Shown here piece after piece: positions 50,257 through 59,529 of a stretch of 64,000 nt of DNA. The DNA comes from Saccharopolyspora hirsuta (GTDB taxonomy: Bacteria; Actinomycetota; Actinomycetes; Mycobacteriales; Pseudonocardiaceae). Every line of letters starts with the position of its first letter. The stretch's first letter is position 1. The stretch lies in contig NZ_VWPH01000003.1 in the NCBI RefSeq assembly GCF_008630535.1, positions 434,001 to 498,000 of the forward strand, given 5' to 3'. Under the pieces are notes generated by a model. It ran no database searches and was not told where the DNA came from. It worked only from the letters and a program-made list of their open reading frames with translations. The position numbers were made by a program, and so were the translations under genes.

Positions 50257-51788
50257 CCCGACCGGAGCTGCTGCCAGAGCAGGAAGTACGCCCGGTGCAC
50301 CACGTGCGCGATGCGGCCTTGAGCCGGGGTGGCGCCGAAGGACGAGAACGAGCGCCACCAGTTCGCCCGCTCCAGCGCGTAGTCGGTCAGCTCCTTGCGG
50401 TGCCGCCCGGGCAGGCCCAGCTGCTCGGCCGCGTCGGTGCTGCTGCCGACCCGCATCACCTCCTCGGCCAGGTCCGGCGGCATCGTCACCGCACCGGCCG
50501 CGACCAGCGTCAACGCCTCCAGCACGCGCAGCTGGTGGGCTTCCGGCTTGGCCAGCAGCACCTCGATCGCGTCGTGCACCCGCTGCCGCTCGCCCGGATC
50601 GCCGGAGGCGTGCGAGAGCGCGGTCACCGACGCCAGCCCGGCCGCGGCCTTGATCCCGTCGGCGCGAGCGCGGAACACGGTGTCCAGCCGCTGCAGCACC
50701 GAGGCCAGCCCGGAGGAGTCCAGCAACCGGCGGCGCAGCGCGCCCGCGGTGATCTCCGGGTCCGCGTCGATGGCCTCCAGCGCGCAGCGGATCCCGTAGA
50801 GGTCCATCCGCTCCAGGATGCGGCTGCGGGTCCCGGCCGGGACGTCGCACTCCCAGCTGGTGAACAGGTCCGCCGACATCAGCAGCGTCTCGCGGGTCGC
50901 CTCGTCGAGCTTGGCCAGCTCGCGCAGGGCTTCGGCGTCGGCGGCGGTGAACCCGCCGGACTCCGCGGTCTCGGCGAGCAGGCCGATCACCGGCAGCACG
51001 TCGGCGACCTTGGGCTTGAGCAGCTCGGCCTGCTTCTCGGCGAGCAGCGTCGCGGCCTTCCACACGTCGTCGCCGGCGCCGTCCACGGTGCTCGCCTCGA
51101 TGGTGTCGGCCTTGTTCAGCACCGCGATCGCGTTCACCGGTCCGGCTTCGCGGCTGGCCGTGGCGGCGGTGAACGACGCCAGCGCGTGCTCGTCGTCCGC
51201 GCGGACGCCCTGGGTGACCACGTACAGCACGGCCTCGGCCCCGGCGACGGCGTTGCGCGACACCGGGTCCAGCTCGCCGTCCTCGTCCTTGCCCGCGCCC
51301 AGCAGCTCCTCGGTGCGCGCCACGGACGCGGCGTCCATCGAACCGAGGCCGGGGGTGTCGATCACCGTCAGGTCGCGCAGGACCGCGTTGGTCAGGTAGG
51401 CCTCCAGGTGCGAGACCTGGTCGATGTCCACGCCCAGGTCGGCGGGGATGCCGCCGTCGGCGTCGAAGGGCACCGCCTGCTTGCTGCCGTCGCGGAAGAC
51501 CACCTCGACTCGGTCCACCGTGCCGTACTGGAAGCGGGTCACCAGCCGGGTGCACTCGCCCACGTCGGTCGGCGCCACCCGGCGCCCGATCAGCGCGTTG
51601 ACCAGCGTCGACTTGCCGGACTTGATGCGCCCCGCGACGGCAACCTGCAGCGGCGCGGACAACCGGCGCAGCACCTCCGCGAACCCCGCCGCGGTCTGCT
51701 CGGACACCTGCGGCTGCAGCCCGGTGCACAACCGGGCGACCGCAGCGGACAGCGGGCCGGGCCAGTGCTGCTCGGATGCCGTGCTCAA
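50253..51788 (-). CDS. second dynamin-like GTPase
   Basis: The protein has about 511 residues with G motifs P-loop GRIKSGKS (53-60), DTPGLGS (144-150) and NKAD (225-228), followed by helical stalk regions. No clear membrane segments were seen. A TTG at 51788 is chosen as start because GAGAGG lies 6 nt upstream and the frame has no better ATG/GTG before the G domain; this start is uncertain. It precedes GrpE-like and the first dynamin-like gene, so the three are likely cotranscribed. The two GTPases may hetero-assemble. Confidence 0.87.
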   Translation of the reverse strand: MSTASEQHWPGPLSAAVARLCTGLQPQVSEQTAAGFAEVLRRLSAPLQVAVAGRIKSGKSTLVNALIGRRVAPTDVGECTRLVTRFQYGTVDRVEVVFRDGSKQAVPFDADGGIPADLGVDIDQVSHLEAYLTNAVLRDLTVIDTPGLGSMDAASVARTEELLGAGKDEDGELDPVSRNAVAGAEAVLYVVTQGVRADDEHALASFTAATASREAGPVNAIAVLNKADTIEASTVDGAGDDVWKAATLLAEKQAELLKPKVADVLPVIGLLAETAESGGFTAADAEALRELAKLDEATRETLLMSADLFTSWECDVPAGTRSRILERMDLYGIRCALEAIDADPEITAGALRRRLLDSSGLASVLQRLDTVFRARADGIKAAAGLASVTALSHASGDPGERQRVHDAIEVLLAKPEAHQLRVLEALTLVAAGAVTMPPDLAEEVMRVGSSTDAAEQLGLPGRHRKELTDYALERANWWRSFSSFGATPAQGRIAHVVHRAYFLLWQQLRSG

Positions 51789-51947
51789 CGCGGACCTCTC
51801 GATGCCGATGCGAACTGCGCGCTCTGCGCCGCTACATCCTGCCACGCAGCGGTCCCCCGACGGGGGCGCACGTACGACCACAGGTGGATGCGAATCGAGC
51901 CGCTGGCATGACGTCACCGCAGGTCGGACCGTTCTAGGCTCGGGCGC

Positions 51948-53141
51948 GTGCGGAAACTGAGCCTGTGGCTGCAGGCGCATCCGGTGGTGGGCGACGGCGC
52001 GATCGCCGCCTTCATGCTGCTGTTGCAGGTGGCCGACTCGAGCACCACGGACAACCGCGGCTACGGCTTGGTGTTCTGGCTGCTGCTCCCGGTGCACGCG
52101 CTGGTGACCGTCCCGATCGCGGTCCGGCGCATCTGGCCGATCCGGTCGGCCTACGTGGTGCTGCTCGCGTCGGCGCTCCTCGTGGCCGTGCAGGACGATT
52201 CGCCCGTGGGCGCGCTGGTCCAGTGCATGATGATCTACACGCTGGTCGCCTGCACCACGCGGCGCGTCGCGGCGCTGTACACCGTGCTGGTCGGCGCGTT
52301 GTTCCTGGCCGAGCTGCTGACCGGCCTGGACGCGACCGAGAACCCGATGCAGCTGGTCATCGTCCAGGTCGTGTTCTTCACGATGCTGGCCGGTTTCTGC
52401 TGGGCGATGGGCGCGTTCATCGGCGCCCGCCGCGCGTACCTCGCCGAGGTGGAGAAGCGGGTTCGCGACCTGGAGATCGAGCGCGACCAGCAGGCCCGCA
52501 TCGCCGTCGCCGAGGAGCGCAACCGCATCGCGCGGGAGATCCACGACGTCCTGGCGCACTCGGTGAGCGTGATGGTGACGCAGGCCGACGGCGCCAGCTA
52601 CGCCCTGCGCCAGAAGCCGGAGCTCGCCGAGCAGGCCATGCGCACGATCAGCAGCACCGGCCGGGAAGCGCTCAACGAGCTGCGCGGACTGCTCGGCGTA
52701 CTGCGCAACCCGGACGAGCAGGAACCGGACCGCATCCCGCAGCCCACGGCGGGCAACCTGCACGACCTGGTCGACCGGGTGCGCGCGCTCGGCGTCACCA
52801 CCTCGCTGGAGCTGACCGGCGACTTCACCGGCCTGCCCGCGGGCATCGGGCTCAGCGTGTACCGCATCGTGCAGGAGTCGCTGACCAACGTGGTCAAGCA
52901 CGGCGGAATCGGCGCGAAGGCCGAGGTCCGGGCGGTCAACGACGGACGCCGCATCGAGATCGAGGTGGTCAGCACCGGCAAGGCGTCGCTGCCCAGCGGT
53001 CTGGCCTCGGGCGGCAACGGCCTGATCGGCATGCGCGAGCGCGCGGTGGTCTACGGCGGAACCCTGGAGGCGGGCCCCCGCCCGGAGGGCGGCTGGCGCG
53101 TCCACGCCCTGCTCCCCCTCGAACCCCCGAACCGCGACTGA
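51948..53141 (+). CDS. two-component sensor histidine kinase, NarX/LiaS class
   Basis: The 397-residue kinase has six predicted N-terminal helices without a large extracellular sensor loop. A HisKA_3 dimerisation helix with phospho-accepting His199 (AREIHDVLAHSVSVM) follows, then an HATPase domain (YRIVQESLTNVVKHG and NGLIGMRERAVVYGG). A -10 box TAGGCT (51935-51940) ends 7 nt before the GTG, suggesting a leaderless message. The cognate regulator begins 470 bp later, unusually far, because a repeat element and a palindrome lie between. Confidence 0.93.
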   Translation: MRKLSLWLQAHPVVGDGAIAAFMLLLQVADSSTTDNRGYGLVFWLLLPVHALVTVPIAVRRIWPIRSAYVVLLASALLVAVQDDSPVGALVQCMMIYTLVACTTRRVAALYTVLVGALFLAELLTGLDATENPMQLVIVQVVFFTMLAGFCWAMGAFIGARRAYLAEVEKRVRDLEIERDQQARIAVAEERNRIAREIHDVLAHSVSVMVTQADGASYALRQKPELAEQAMRTISSTGREALNELRGLLGVLRNPDEQEPDRIPQPTAGNLHDLVDRVRALGVTTSLELTGDFTGLPAGIGLSVYRIVQESLTNVVKHGGIGAKAEVRAVNDGRRIEIEVVSTGKASLPSGLASGGNGLIGMRERAVVYGGTLEAGPRPEGGWRVHALLPLEPPNRD

Positions 53142-53143
53142 CC

Positions 53144-53186
53144 GCGATTTCAAGGCAAGTCGGACCTCCGATCTCCGTTGAAATCG
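53144..53186. repeat. decayed 44-bp palindrome
   Basis: GCGATTTCAAGGCAAGTCGG and its imperfect complement follow 2 bp after the kinase stop codon. Half a dozen mismatches separate it from the copies at 2566 and 45145. Confidence 0.7.
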
Positions 53187-53248
53187 TGCAGTTCGGACGG
53201 CCTGTCCACACCCCCCCCGGCGTGTCCGGCGCCCGACGCGCCGCGGGA

Positions 53249-53540
53249 CCGCAGTTTCAATTGAGCCTTTTTCATCCTGCCCGTGGACCGCAGCTGCGAA
53301 GGGCGACCGGCACCGGTCGGGGAGGGTCGCATGCGCCGCTAGGCGCATAGCCCACCCTCGCAGCTTGCACCGCCGCGGGTTCTCGGTGCCCACCCCTCTG
53401 GGGTTCCTTCCGGCGAGGACGGCCCAACTGCCGTGTATTGGCATACATAAAGTTGGGCACCCGGAGTCCAGGCGGGCGCTGAGGTTCCGCCACCGGCACC
53501 GCCACTCAGAACGAGGTTGGAAAAACCTCATTGAAACTGC
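53249..53540 (-). mobile_element. 292-bp TIR element with structured core, second full copy
   Basis: On the minus strand the order is: TIR GCAGTTTCAATGAG, hairpin GAGGTT-TTTCC-AACCTC, CGTTCTGAGTGGCGG, the core with helix GCCCAACT/AGTTGGGC (53451-53458 with 53422-53429) and TGTAT/ATACA, then CCGTCCTCGCC, and CAGGATGAAAAAGGCTC at the far end. The left end reads CCGCAGTTTCAATTGAG, pairing with the right end apart from one missing base. It carries an extra 25-bp hairpin CCCCAGAGGGG relative to the copy at 22606. It separates the kinase and regulator genes. Confidence 0.87.
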
Positions 53541-53612
53541 ATTTCTCCGGGTGGCGACGAACCGGTGCGGGTCGGGCCGCCGGGCCGGACCGGCACAGCT
53601 ACGGTCTGGGGC

Positions 53613-54269
53613 ATGACTCGGGTTTTGCTGGTGGACGACCAGGAGCTCATGCGCATGGGGTTCCGGATGGTGCTCGACGCGCAGGAGGACCTGGAGGTCG
53701 TCGGCGAGGCGGGCAACGGGGAGGACGCCGTCAAGCTCGCCGAGGAGCTGCGCCCGGACGTGGTGCTGATGGACGTCCGGATGCCGGTGCTCGACGGCGT
53801 CGAGGCGACCCGCCGGATCGTCGCCGCCGACGCGGCGAAGGTGCTGGTGATGACCACCTTCGACCTGGACGAGTACGCGCTGTCGGCGCTGCGCAGCGGG
53901 GCCAGCGGGTTCCTGCTCAAGGACACCCCGCCGGAGAACCTGGTCAGCGCGGTGCGCTCGGTCGCCAGCGGGGACGCCGTGGTGTCGCCGAGCGTCACCA
54001 AGCGGTTGCTGGACCGGTTCCTCGGCGACGGCGGCGGTGAGCTGCGCGACGCGGCGGTGCTCGACGCGCTGACCGAGCGGGAGCGCGAGGTGCTCGTGCT
54101 GGTCGCGAAGGGCCTGTCGAACACCGAGATCGCGGGCAAGCTGTTCCTGTCCGAGGCCACCGTGAAGACCCACCTCGGCCGCATCCTGTCCAAACTGGAC
54201 CTCCGCGACCGCGTGCAGGCGGTGGTGCTCGCCTACGAGACGGGTCTGGTCAAACCCGGCGAAGCGTGA
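53613..54269 (+). CDS. NarL/LuxR-family response regulator
   Basis: The 218-residue regulator has a receiver domain with Asp8/Asp9, phospho-acceptor Asp54 (VLMDVRMPV) and Lys104 in FLLKD, then a LuxR-type helix-turn-helix ([35 protein letters not shown]). It is the natural partner of the kinase at 51948. The repeat insertion means the regulator may be made from its own promoter. ATG at 53613 has no strong ribosome-binding site; GTG-type upstream starts are weaker. Confidence 0.94.
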   Translation: MTRVLLVDDQELMRMGFRMVLDAQEDLEVVGEAGNGEDAVKLAEELRPDVVLMDVRMPVLDGVEATRRIVAADAAKVLVMTTFDLDEYALSALRSGASGFLLKDTPPENLVSAVRSVASGDAVVSPSVTKRLLDRFLGDGGGELRDAAVLDALTEREREVLVLVAKGLSNTEIAGKLFLSEATVKTHLGRILSKLDLRDRVQAVVLAYETGLVKPGEA

Positions 54270-54287
54270 ACTTCGCGTGCGCGGGTA

Positions 54288-54390
54288 GCGGAACCCCAGC
54301 GCCGCCTGGCTGCGACCAATGCACGGCGTCCGGGCTGTCCTCGCCGGAAGGAACCCCGGAGGGGTGGGCACCGTGAACCCGCAGCGGTGC
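54288..54390 (+). repeat. decayed core of the structured repeat
   Basis: The order GCGGAACCCCAGCGCCGCCTGGCTG ... GCACGGCGTCCGGGC ... GTCCTCGCCGGAAGGAACCCC ... GGGTGGGCACCGTGAACCCGC aligns with the 53249 copy in inverted orientation, but the left arm of the main helix and both terminal repeats are missing. It lies between the response regulator and the HAD gene. Confidence 0.6.
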
Positions 54391-54462
54391 CGGTTGTGAA
54401 CGTACTCACCAAAAGAGAAGGCCAGCTCACGCGGCTCGAGGAAGAGGGCCTAGCCTGCCGGG

Positions 54463-55263
54463 GTGACCGACGCCGCGTGGAAACCCCGACTCATCGCCCT
54501 CGACGTCGACGGAACCCTCCTGGACCCGGAAACCGGGCTGATCTCGGCCGCTGTGAAGGCCGCCGTGCACCGCGCCATCGCCGACGGCGGCCGGGTCGTC
54601 GTCTCGACCGGCCGGACCGTGCTCGGCGTCGCACCCGTCCTCGACGAACTGGAGCTGACCAGCGGTTTCGCCCTGTGCTCGAACGGCGCGGTGCTGCTGG
54701 ACGTGGCCAGCCGGGAACCGGTGTCGGTGGAGACCTTCGAGCTGGCCCCGGTGCTGGCCGAGCTGGCGGACCGGCTGCCGGGCGTGATCTTCGCCGCCGA
54801 GGACCTCGGCGTCGGCAACCGGGTGACCGCCGAGTTCCCGCCGCACCAGCTGGAGGGCGCGCAGCAACTGGCCACAGTGGACGAACTGGCCGCCGTCCCG
54901 GTGCCCCGGCTGATCGCCAGCTGGCCCGGTCACCAGCCCGACGAGCTCGTCGAACACCTCTCCGGCGTCGAACTGCCGTCGTGCACCTACACCCTGGACC
55001 ACTACGAGCCCTGGGTGACCGTGACGCCCGAGGGCGTCTCCAAGGGCTCGGCGCTCGAAAAGCTGCGCACCGAGCTGGGCGTGCTCAGCTCGGACACCTT
55101 CGCGGCGGGTGACGGGGACAACGACGTCGAGATGCTGCGGTGGGCCGCGCACGGCGTCGCGATGGGCCAGGGCCCGGCGGCCGTGCACGCCGCCGCCGAC
55201 GAGGTGACCCTCCCGGTCGCCGAGGACGGCCTGGCCAAGGCCCTCGGCCGCTGGTTCCGCTAG
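54463..55263 (+). CDS. Cof-type HAD-IIB phosphatase
   Basis: The 266-residue hydrolase shows LIALDVDGTLL with nucleophile Asp14 and Asp16, motif II VVVSTGRT, a C2B cap, and motif III/IV KGSALEKL ... FAAGDGDNDVEML. Members dephosphorylate sugar phosphates and other small metabolites. A -10 box TAGCCT (54451-54456) ends 6 nt before GTG 54463, so the transcript is probably leaderless. Confidence 0.92.
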   Translation: MTDAAWKPRLIALDVDGTLLDPETGLISAAVKAAVHRAIADGGRVVVSTGRTVLGVAPVLDELELTSGFALCSNGAVLLDVASREPVSVETFELAPVLAELADRLPGVIFAAEDLGVGNRVTAEFPPHQLEGAQQLATVDELAAVPVPRLIASWPGHQPDELVEHLSGVELPSCTYTLDHYEPWVTVTPEGVSKGSALEKLRTELGVLSSDTFAAGDGDNDVEMLRWAAHGVAMGQGPAAVHAAADEVTLPVAEDGLAKALGRWFR

Positions 55264-55438
55264 GTCTTCGCCCGAATTCGCTCCGTTGCGGGTCATCCTC
55301 CGGTCAGGGGCGTCTACGACCTGGGTCTGACCCCAGGTCGATACACCGGTCCGATGCCCGCGCACCCGCTGAGCGGGCATCGTTGCTGTCGTGGCCCGGT
55401 CCGGGCCGCCAGCGTTGTCCTCGGCAACAGGAGTGATC

Positions 55439-56380
55439 ATGATCGAGGCGATCGGCCTCACCAAGCGATACGGCCCGAAAGTCGCGGTGAACGACCTGTC
55501 GTTCACGGTGAAGCCCGGCCAGGTCACGGGCTTCCTGGGTCCGAACGGCGCCGGGAAGTCCACCACCATGCGCATGATTCTCGGCTTGGACCGCCCGACC
55601 GCGGGTGAGGTCCGCATCGACGGGAAGCACTACCAGGACCTGAAGCACCCGCTGCGCACGGTCGGTGCGCTGCTCGACGCGAAGTGGGTGCACCCGAACC
55701 GCTCGGCGCGCAGCCACCTGAAGTGGCTGGCCAAGTCCAACGGGATTCCGCTGCGCCGCGTCGACGAGGTGCTCGGCATGGTCGGCCTGGAGGAGGCCGC
55801 GAACCGCCGCGCCGGGGGCTTCTCCCTCGGCATGTCGCAGCGGCTCGGGATCGCCGGTGCGCTGCTCGGCGACCCCAAGATCCTGCTGTTCGACGAGCCG
55901 GTGAACGGCCTGGACCCGGAGGGCATCCACTGGATCCGCCGGTTCATGCAGGGCCTGGCCGCGGAGGGCCGCACCGTCTTCGTCTCCAGCCACCTGCTGT
56001 CCGAGATGTCGCTGACCGCCCAGGAACTCGTGGTGATCGGCCGCGGCGAGCTGATCGCGCAGTGCAGCACCCAGCAGTTCGTGGACAACGCCGGTTCGCA
56101 GAGCGTGCTCGTGCGTTCACCGCGCGCCTCCGAGCTGCAGCAGCTGATCGCTGCGCAGGGCTTGAGCGCCCGCGCCACCGCCAACGACACGCTGGTGATC
56201 GACGGCGCGGAGACCGAGCAGGTCGGCGAACTCGCCGCTCAGCACCAGATCGTGCTGCACGAGCTGACCGCGCAGCGCGGTTCGCTCGAGGACGCCTTCA
56301 TGCAGCTGACCAGCGACTCCGTGGAATACCAGACGAATCTCGGCGCGCCCGCGCCGACCGCTCCGGGGGTGGCCCGATGA
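55439..56380 (+). CDS. ABC-2 type exporter ATP-binding protein
   Basis: The 313-residue ATPase has Walker A GPNGAGKST (34-42), signature FSLGMSQRLGIAGALLG, Walker B ILLFDEPVNGLDPEG and H-loop SSHLLSEM, with a C-terminal DrrA-like extension. AGGAG lies 5 nt before the ATG. It overlaps the permease gene by ATGA. The class exports drugs, lipids or peptides; substrate unknown. Confidence 0.93.
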   Translation: MIEAIGLTKRYGPKVAVNDLSFTVKPGQVTGFLGPNGAGKSTTMRMILGLDRPTAGEVRIDGKHYQDLKHPLRTVGALLDAKWVHPNRSARSHLKWLAKSNGIPLRRVDEVLGMVGLEEAANRRAGGFSLGMSQRLGIAGALLGDPKILLFDEPVNGLDPEGIHWIRRFMQGLAAEGRTVFVSSHLLSEMSLTAQELVVIGRGELIAQCSTQQFVDNAGSQSVLVRSPRASELQQLIAAQGLSARATANDTLVIDGAETEQVGELAAQHQIVLHELTAQRGSLEDAFMQLTSDSVEYQTNLGAPAPTAPGVAR

Positions 56381-57096
56381 CCCTGCTCGCCGTGGAACGG
56401 ATCAAGCTCTTCTCCACCCGCTCGGCGTGGTGGTGCTCCGCCCTCGCGCTGGCGCTGACCATCGGGTTCGCGGGCCTGTTCGCGTCCCAGATGGACGACA
56501 TGACGCTGAAGATGACGCAGGCCGGGTACCAGTTCGGCCTGATGGTGGTGCTGGTGCTGGCCGCGCTGTCGATCACCACCGAGTACCGCTTCGGCACGAT
56601 CCGCTCGACCTTCCTCGCGGTGCCGAACCGCACTGCCGCGCTGACCGCCAAGACGGTGCTCGTCGCGCTGGTGGCGCTGGTGATCGGCGAGATCGCCGCG
56701 TTCGGTTCGTGGGGCGTGTCGACGGTGCTGGCGTCCCAGGCGGACCTGGCGCTGCGCACCGCGGACGACTGGCGGATGGTCGCGGGCGTCGGGCTGGTGT
56801 TCGCGCTCGGCGCGGTGCTGGCGGTCGCGGTCGGCGCGCTGCTGCGGCAGACCGCCGGTGCGGTGACGCTGCTGCTGATCTGGTCGCTGCTGGTGGAGGG
56901 CCTGGTCGGCCTGATCCCGCAGATCGGCGAGACCGTCCAGGAGTGGATGCCGTTCATGCACGCCAGCAACTTCCTGACCGGGACGCCCGACTCCGGCATG
57001 CCGCTCGGACCGTGGGGTTCGCTGGGCTACTTCGCGGCGGTCGTGCTCGCGGTCTGGGTGATCGCCCTCGTGGTGGTGCGGCGTCGGGACGCCTGA
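56377..57096 (+). CDS. ABC-2 type exporter permease
   Basis: The 239-residue protein has six predicted membrane helices (starting WWCSALALALTIGFAGLFA) and the ABC-2 layout, with long extracellular and cytoplasmic loops between helices 1-2 and 4-5. It partners with the preceding ATPase. No adjacent regulator was found. Confidence 0.88.
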   Translation: MTLLAVERIKLFSTRSAWWCSALALALTIGFAGLFASQMDDMTLKMTQAGYQFGLMVVLVLAALSITTEYRFGTIRSTFLAVPNRTAALTAKTVLVALVALVIGEIAAFGSWGVSTVLASQADLALRTADDWRMVAGVGLVFALGAVLAVAVGALLRQTAGAVTLLLIWSLLVEGLVGLIPQIGETVQEWMPFMHASNFLTGTPDSGMPLGPWGSLGYFAAVVLAVWVIALVVVRRRDA

Positions 57097-57386
57097 CCAG
57101 CGCGGATCGATCTTGCTGGAACCCACCATGATCAACTGTGGAAATGCCCAGTTGGGCGGCGGATAGCAAAACGTTACCCGGCCCGGCCGAGAGTCTGATC
57201 ACGTCAACCGATAGGATCGACGGCAAGATCGAGCCGCAGCCGTCGCCCACTCGACGCGCATGATCGTTGCGGCACGGAATGTCCTCAGTGGACATCGTGC
57301 GGAGCTGGCGATGGCACGGCTGGCTGGCACAAGTGAAATCGACCGACTGCAGCAGCGCTCGGGGGCGCCGGCGGTCGGGACGGGGG
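57097..57386. other. intergenic region with a possible promoter, no gene supported
   Basis: A GATAGGAT (57207-57214) sequence resembles a -10 on the + strand and is followed by a 7-bp hairpin CGACGGC/GCCGTCG (57217-57245). No ORF is convincing. A short untranslated RNA cannot be ruled out but is not supported by anything else. Confidence 0.35.
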
Positions 57387-57424
57387 AGGGCCCGGGCTGT
57401 CATTCGGGGGATGGCCCGGGCCCT
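57387..57424 (-). terminator. terminator hairpin of the UspA gene
   Basis: AGGGCCCGGGC (57387-57397) pairs perfectly with GCCCGGGCCCT (57414-57424) and lies about 45 bp past the stop codon on the minus strand. Confidence 0.7.
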
Positions 57425-57466
57425 GTGCTTTCCGCGATCGGCCGAGGACGGGCGAAACCGCTTCGG

Positions 57467-57934
57467 CTAGACGTTCGGCCGGACTACCAGCACCGGGCAC
57501 GCCGCGTGGCGGACGCACTGCTCGGCGACCGAACCGAGCATCAGCCCGGCGAACCCGCCGCGCCCGCGATGGCCCACCACCAGCAGGTCCGCGCCCTTCG
57601 ACGCGGACAGCAGCGCCTGCGGCGACGGCGAGTGGACGATGTGGAACTCCACCGGCAGTCCCTCGTGCTCGCCGAGCTTGCTGGCCACGATCCGCTCGGT
57701 GTCCGCCCGCACCTCCTGCTGGAACTCGTCCATGCTCGGGACCGCGTTCGGCGGGCAGTCCGCTGGCCTCGGCGCGGTCCGCAGGCTCCACGCGCGCACC
57801 ACGTGCAGCGTGGTGTTGCGCCGCCTGGCCTCCTCGGCGGCCACCACGAGCGCCCGCGCCGACGACGCGGAGCTGTCCACCCCGACGACGACGCCGCCGT
57901 CGATCTCGACCCGCTGGATCATCTGATCGGCCAT
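57467..57934 (-). CDS. UspA-family universal stress protein
   Basis: The 155-residue protein is a single Usp domain: VVVGVDSSASSARAL at the first strand, a typical central region, and the ATP-binding motif GHRGRGGFAGLMLGSVAEQCV (G-x2-G-x9-G-S form) near the end, followed by CPVLVVRP. It probably binds ATP. ATG at 57934 has a GGAG site 7 nt upstream; longer starts read through promoter sequence. Confidence 0.92.
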   Translation of the reverse strand: MADQMIQRVEIDGGVVVGVDSSASSARALVVAAEEARRRNTTLHVVRAWSLRTAPRPADCPPNAVPSMDEFQQEVRADTERIVASKLGEHEGLPVEFHIVHSPSPQALLSASKGADLLVVGHRGRGGFAGLMLGSVAEQCVRHAACPVLVVRPNV

Positions 57935-58154
57935 CTCGCCACTCCATCGGTCTCGGGGGCGGGTCGGGGAGGCGATCCGCCGCGGTCTGGAATGTGTGAA
58001 TTCGGACACAATTGACTACATGTTGTCATTGATCGCATCCGTTGTGGTAAGGCATTGAGTGAGGGATGTCCCGAACCAGCGTCGCTTGGGGGCATGAGCT
58101 GGTCTAGGGCGAGTTGGCGGCTCGCAACTTTCTCAACAGCAGAGGGGTGGGCCC

Positions 58155-58715
58155 ATGGTGCAACCGCAGGAAGGCTCGGTCATCCAGACGGGGCAGGAAC
58201 GGTCGGCGGACGACGTCCAGCTGGAACCGGTCCCCCGACTGGAGTGGTCCCTGGCGACGGAAGCGCACCCACCAGCGCTCGAAGCGGCCAAACCCGCGTC
58301 GCTGCGCCGCAGCTGGATCCACACCGCGCCGGAGCGGCAGGTGCTCGAGCTGTTCCGCAAGCTGCACGGCGCCAAGCGCCAGCTGCCCGCGCCGTGGTGG
58401 CTGCGGGCGCTGGACCGCGGCGAACTGCCGTCGCGCGAGGCGGCGTTCGAGATCGAGGACGAGGTGCACGCGGTCCTGCGGTCCCGCCCCGGCTGGGTGT
58501 TCGTGCCCTGGGCGGGCACGGGCGAGGCCGGGTACTGGGAGTACGCGCCGTCGGACCGGGCGCCGATGCAGATGCCGACCACCGTGGCGCTCACCGACGA
58601 GCACAACGGCTGGCTGAACGTGGTGCCCGCGCACCAGGACCCCGAGCCCGTCGCGATCCCGATCAAGGGCGTCGCCGGGCTGGTCGCGATGCTGCCGCAG
58701 ATCGAATCCTGGTGA
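58155..58715 (+). CDS. conserved-looking hypothetical protein
   Basis: The 186-residue soluble protein has no recognisable domain. It contains Trp-rich segments (PAPWWLRALDRGELP, AGYWEYAPSD, NGWLNVVPAH) and a charged N-terminal third. GAGGGG lies 6 nt before the ATG. It lies divergent from UspA and just upstream of trmB. GC3 pattern and start context support a real gene. Confidence 0.7.
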   Translation: MVQPQEGSVIQTGQERSADDVQLEPVPRLEWSLATEAHPPALEAAKPASLRRSWIHTAPERQVLELFRKLHGAKRQLPAPWWLRALDRGELPSREAAFEIEDEVHAVLRSRPGWVFVPWAGTGEAGYWEYAPSDRAPMQMPTTVALTDEHNGWLNVVPAHQDPEPVAIPIKGVAGLVAMLPQIESW

Positions 58716-58766
58716 CCGGCACCGCGCTGCTCACCGCGGGTGGCCGGTTTGCGATACTGAGTCCCC

Positions 58767-59480
58767 GTGAATGCGTCTGACCAGCAGGTTCCCTTCCGTC
58801 GTACCGTCGTCAGCTACGTCCAGCGGGGCGAGCGGATGACGGTGGGCCAGCAGCGGGCCTGGGACCGCCACTGGGCCGACCTGGGGTCGGAGGTGACCGC
58901 GCTGCCGGAAGGGCCGCTGGACCTGGCGTCCTGGTTCGGCCGCACGGCGCCGGTGGTGCTGGAGATCGGCTCCGGCATGGGCGAGACGACCGCGCAGCTG
59001 GTGGCCGCCCAGCCGGAGGTCAACTACCTGGCGGTCGAGGTCTACAAGCCCGGCCTGGCCCAGCTCATGCTGCGCGCGGAGAAGCTCGAGGTCAGCAACC
59101 TCCGGCTGTTGCGCGGCGATGCGATCGTCCTGCTGCGCGACCACCTCGAACCGGGCTCGCTGGACGAGGTCCGCATCTACTTCCCCGACCCGTGGCCGAA
59201 GAAGCGCCACCACAAGCGGCGGCTGGTCCAGCCCGAGTCGGTGGCGCTGATCGCCTCCCGGCTCAAGCCGGGCGGCGTGCTGCACCTGGCCACCGACTGG
59301 GAGAACTACGCCGAGCAGATGATGGAGGTCTGCTCGGGCGAGTCGCAGCTGCGCAACCGCTACGCCGACGAACCCGGCGGCTGGGCGCCGCGGCCGGAGT
59401 GGCGGCCGGTCACGAAGTTCGAGAACCGCGCGCACGAGGAAGGCCGGGAGATCCGCGACCTGATCTTCGAGCGGATCTGA
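58767..59480 (+). CDS. trmB: tRNA (guanosine(46)-N7)-methyltransferase
   Basis: The 237-residue enzyme methylates N7 of G46 in the tRNA variable loop using SAM. It shows motif I VVLEIGSGMGETTAQL (64-79), YLAVEVYKPGL, the family hallmark IYFPDPWPKKRHHKRRLVQ, and GVLHLATDWENYAEQM. The catalytic Asp/Arg elements are intact. A GATACT-like -10 lies about 8 nt before GTG 58767, so the message may be leaderless. Confidence 0.96.
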   Translation: MNASDQQVPFRRTVVSYVQRGERMTVGQQRAWDRHWADLGSEVTALPEGPLDLASWFGRTAPVVLEIGSGMGETTAQLVAAQPEVNYLAVEVYKPGLAQLMLRAEKLEVSNLRLLRGDAIVLLRDHLEPGSLDEVRIYFPDPWPKKRHHKRRLVQPESVALIASRLKPGGVLHLATDWENYAEQMMEVCSGESQLRNRYADEPGGWAPRPEWRPVTKFENRAHEEGREIRDLIFERI

Positions 59481-59529
59481 ACGCCTCTGGACCGGGCGTT
59501 CGGCTGATCCCGCCGCGTACTGTCGCGGC

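Noticed and set aside
50253..54371. Single 1,372-codon minus frame spanning dynamin, kinase and regulator
   Set aside because: Only the first part (from 51788) is coding; the rest is antisense to the kinase and regulator genes and crosses the repeat element.
57260..58015. + frame across the UspA gene
   Set aside because: Shadow frame; no start context and composition typical of antisense.
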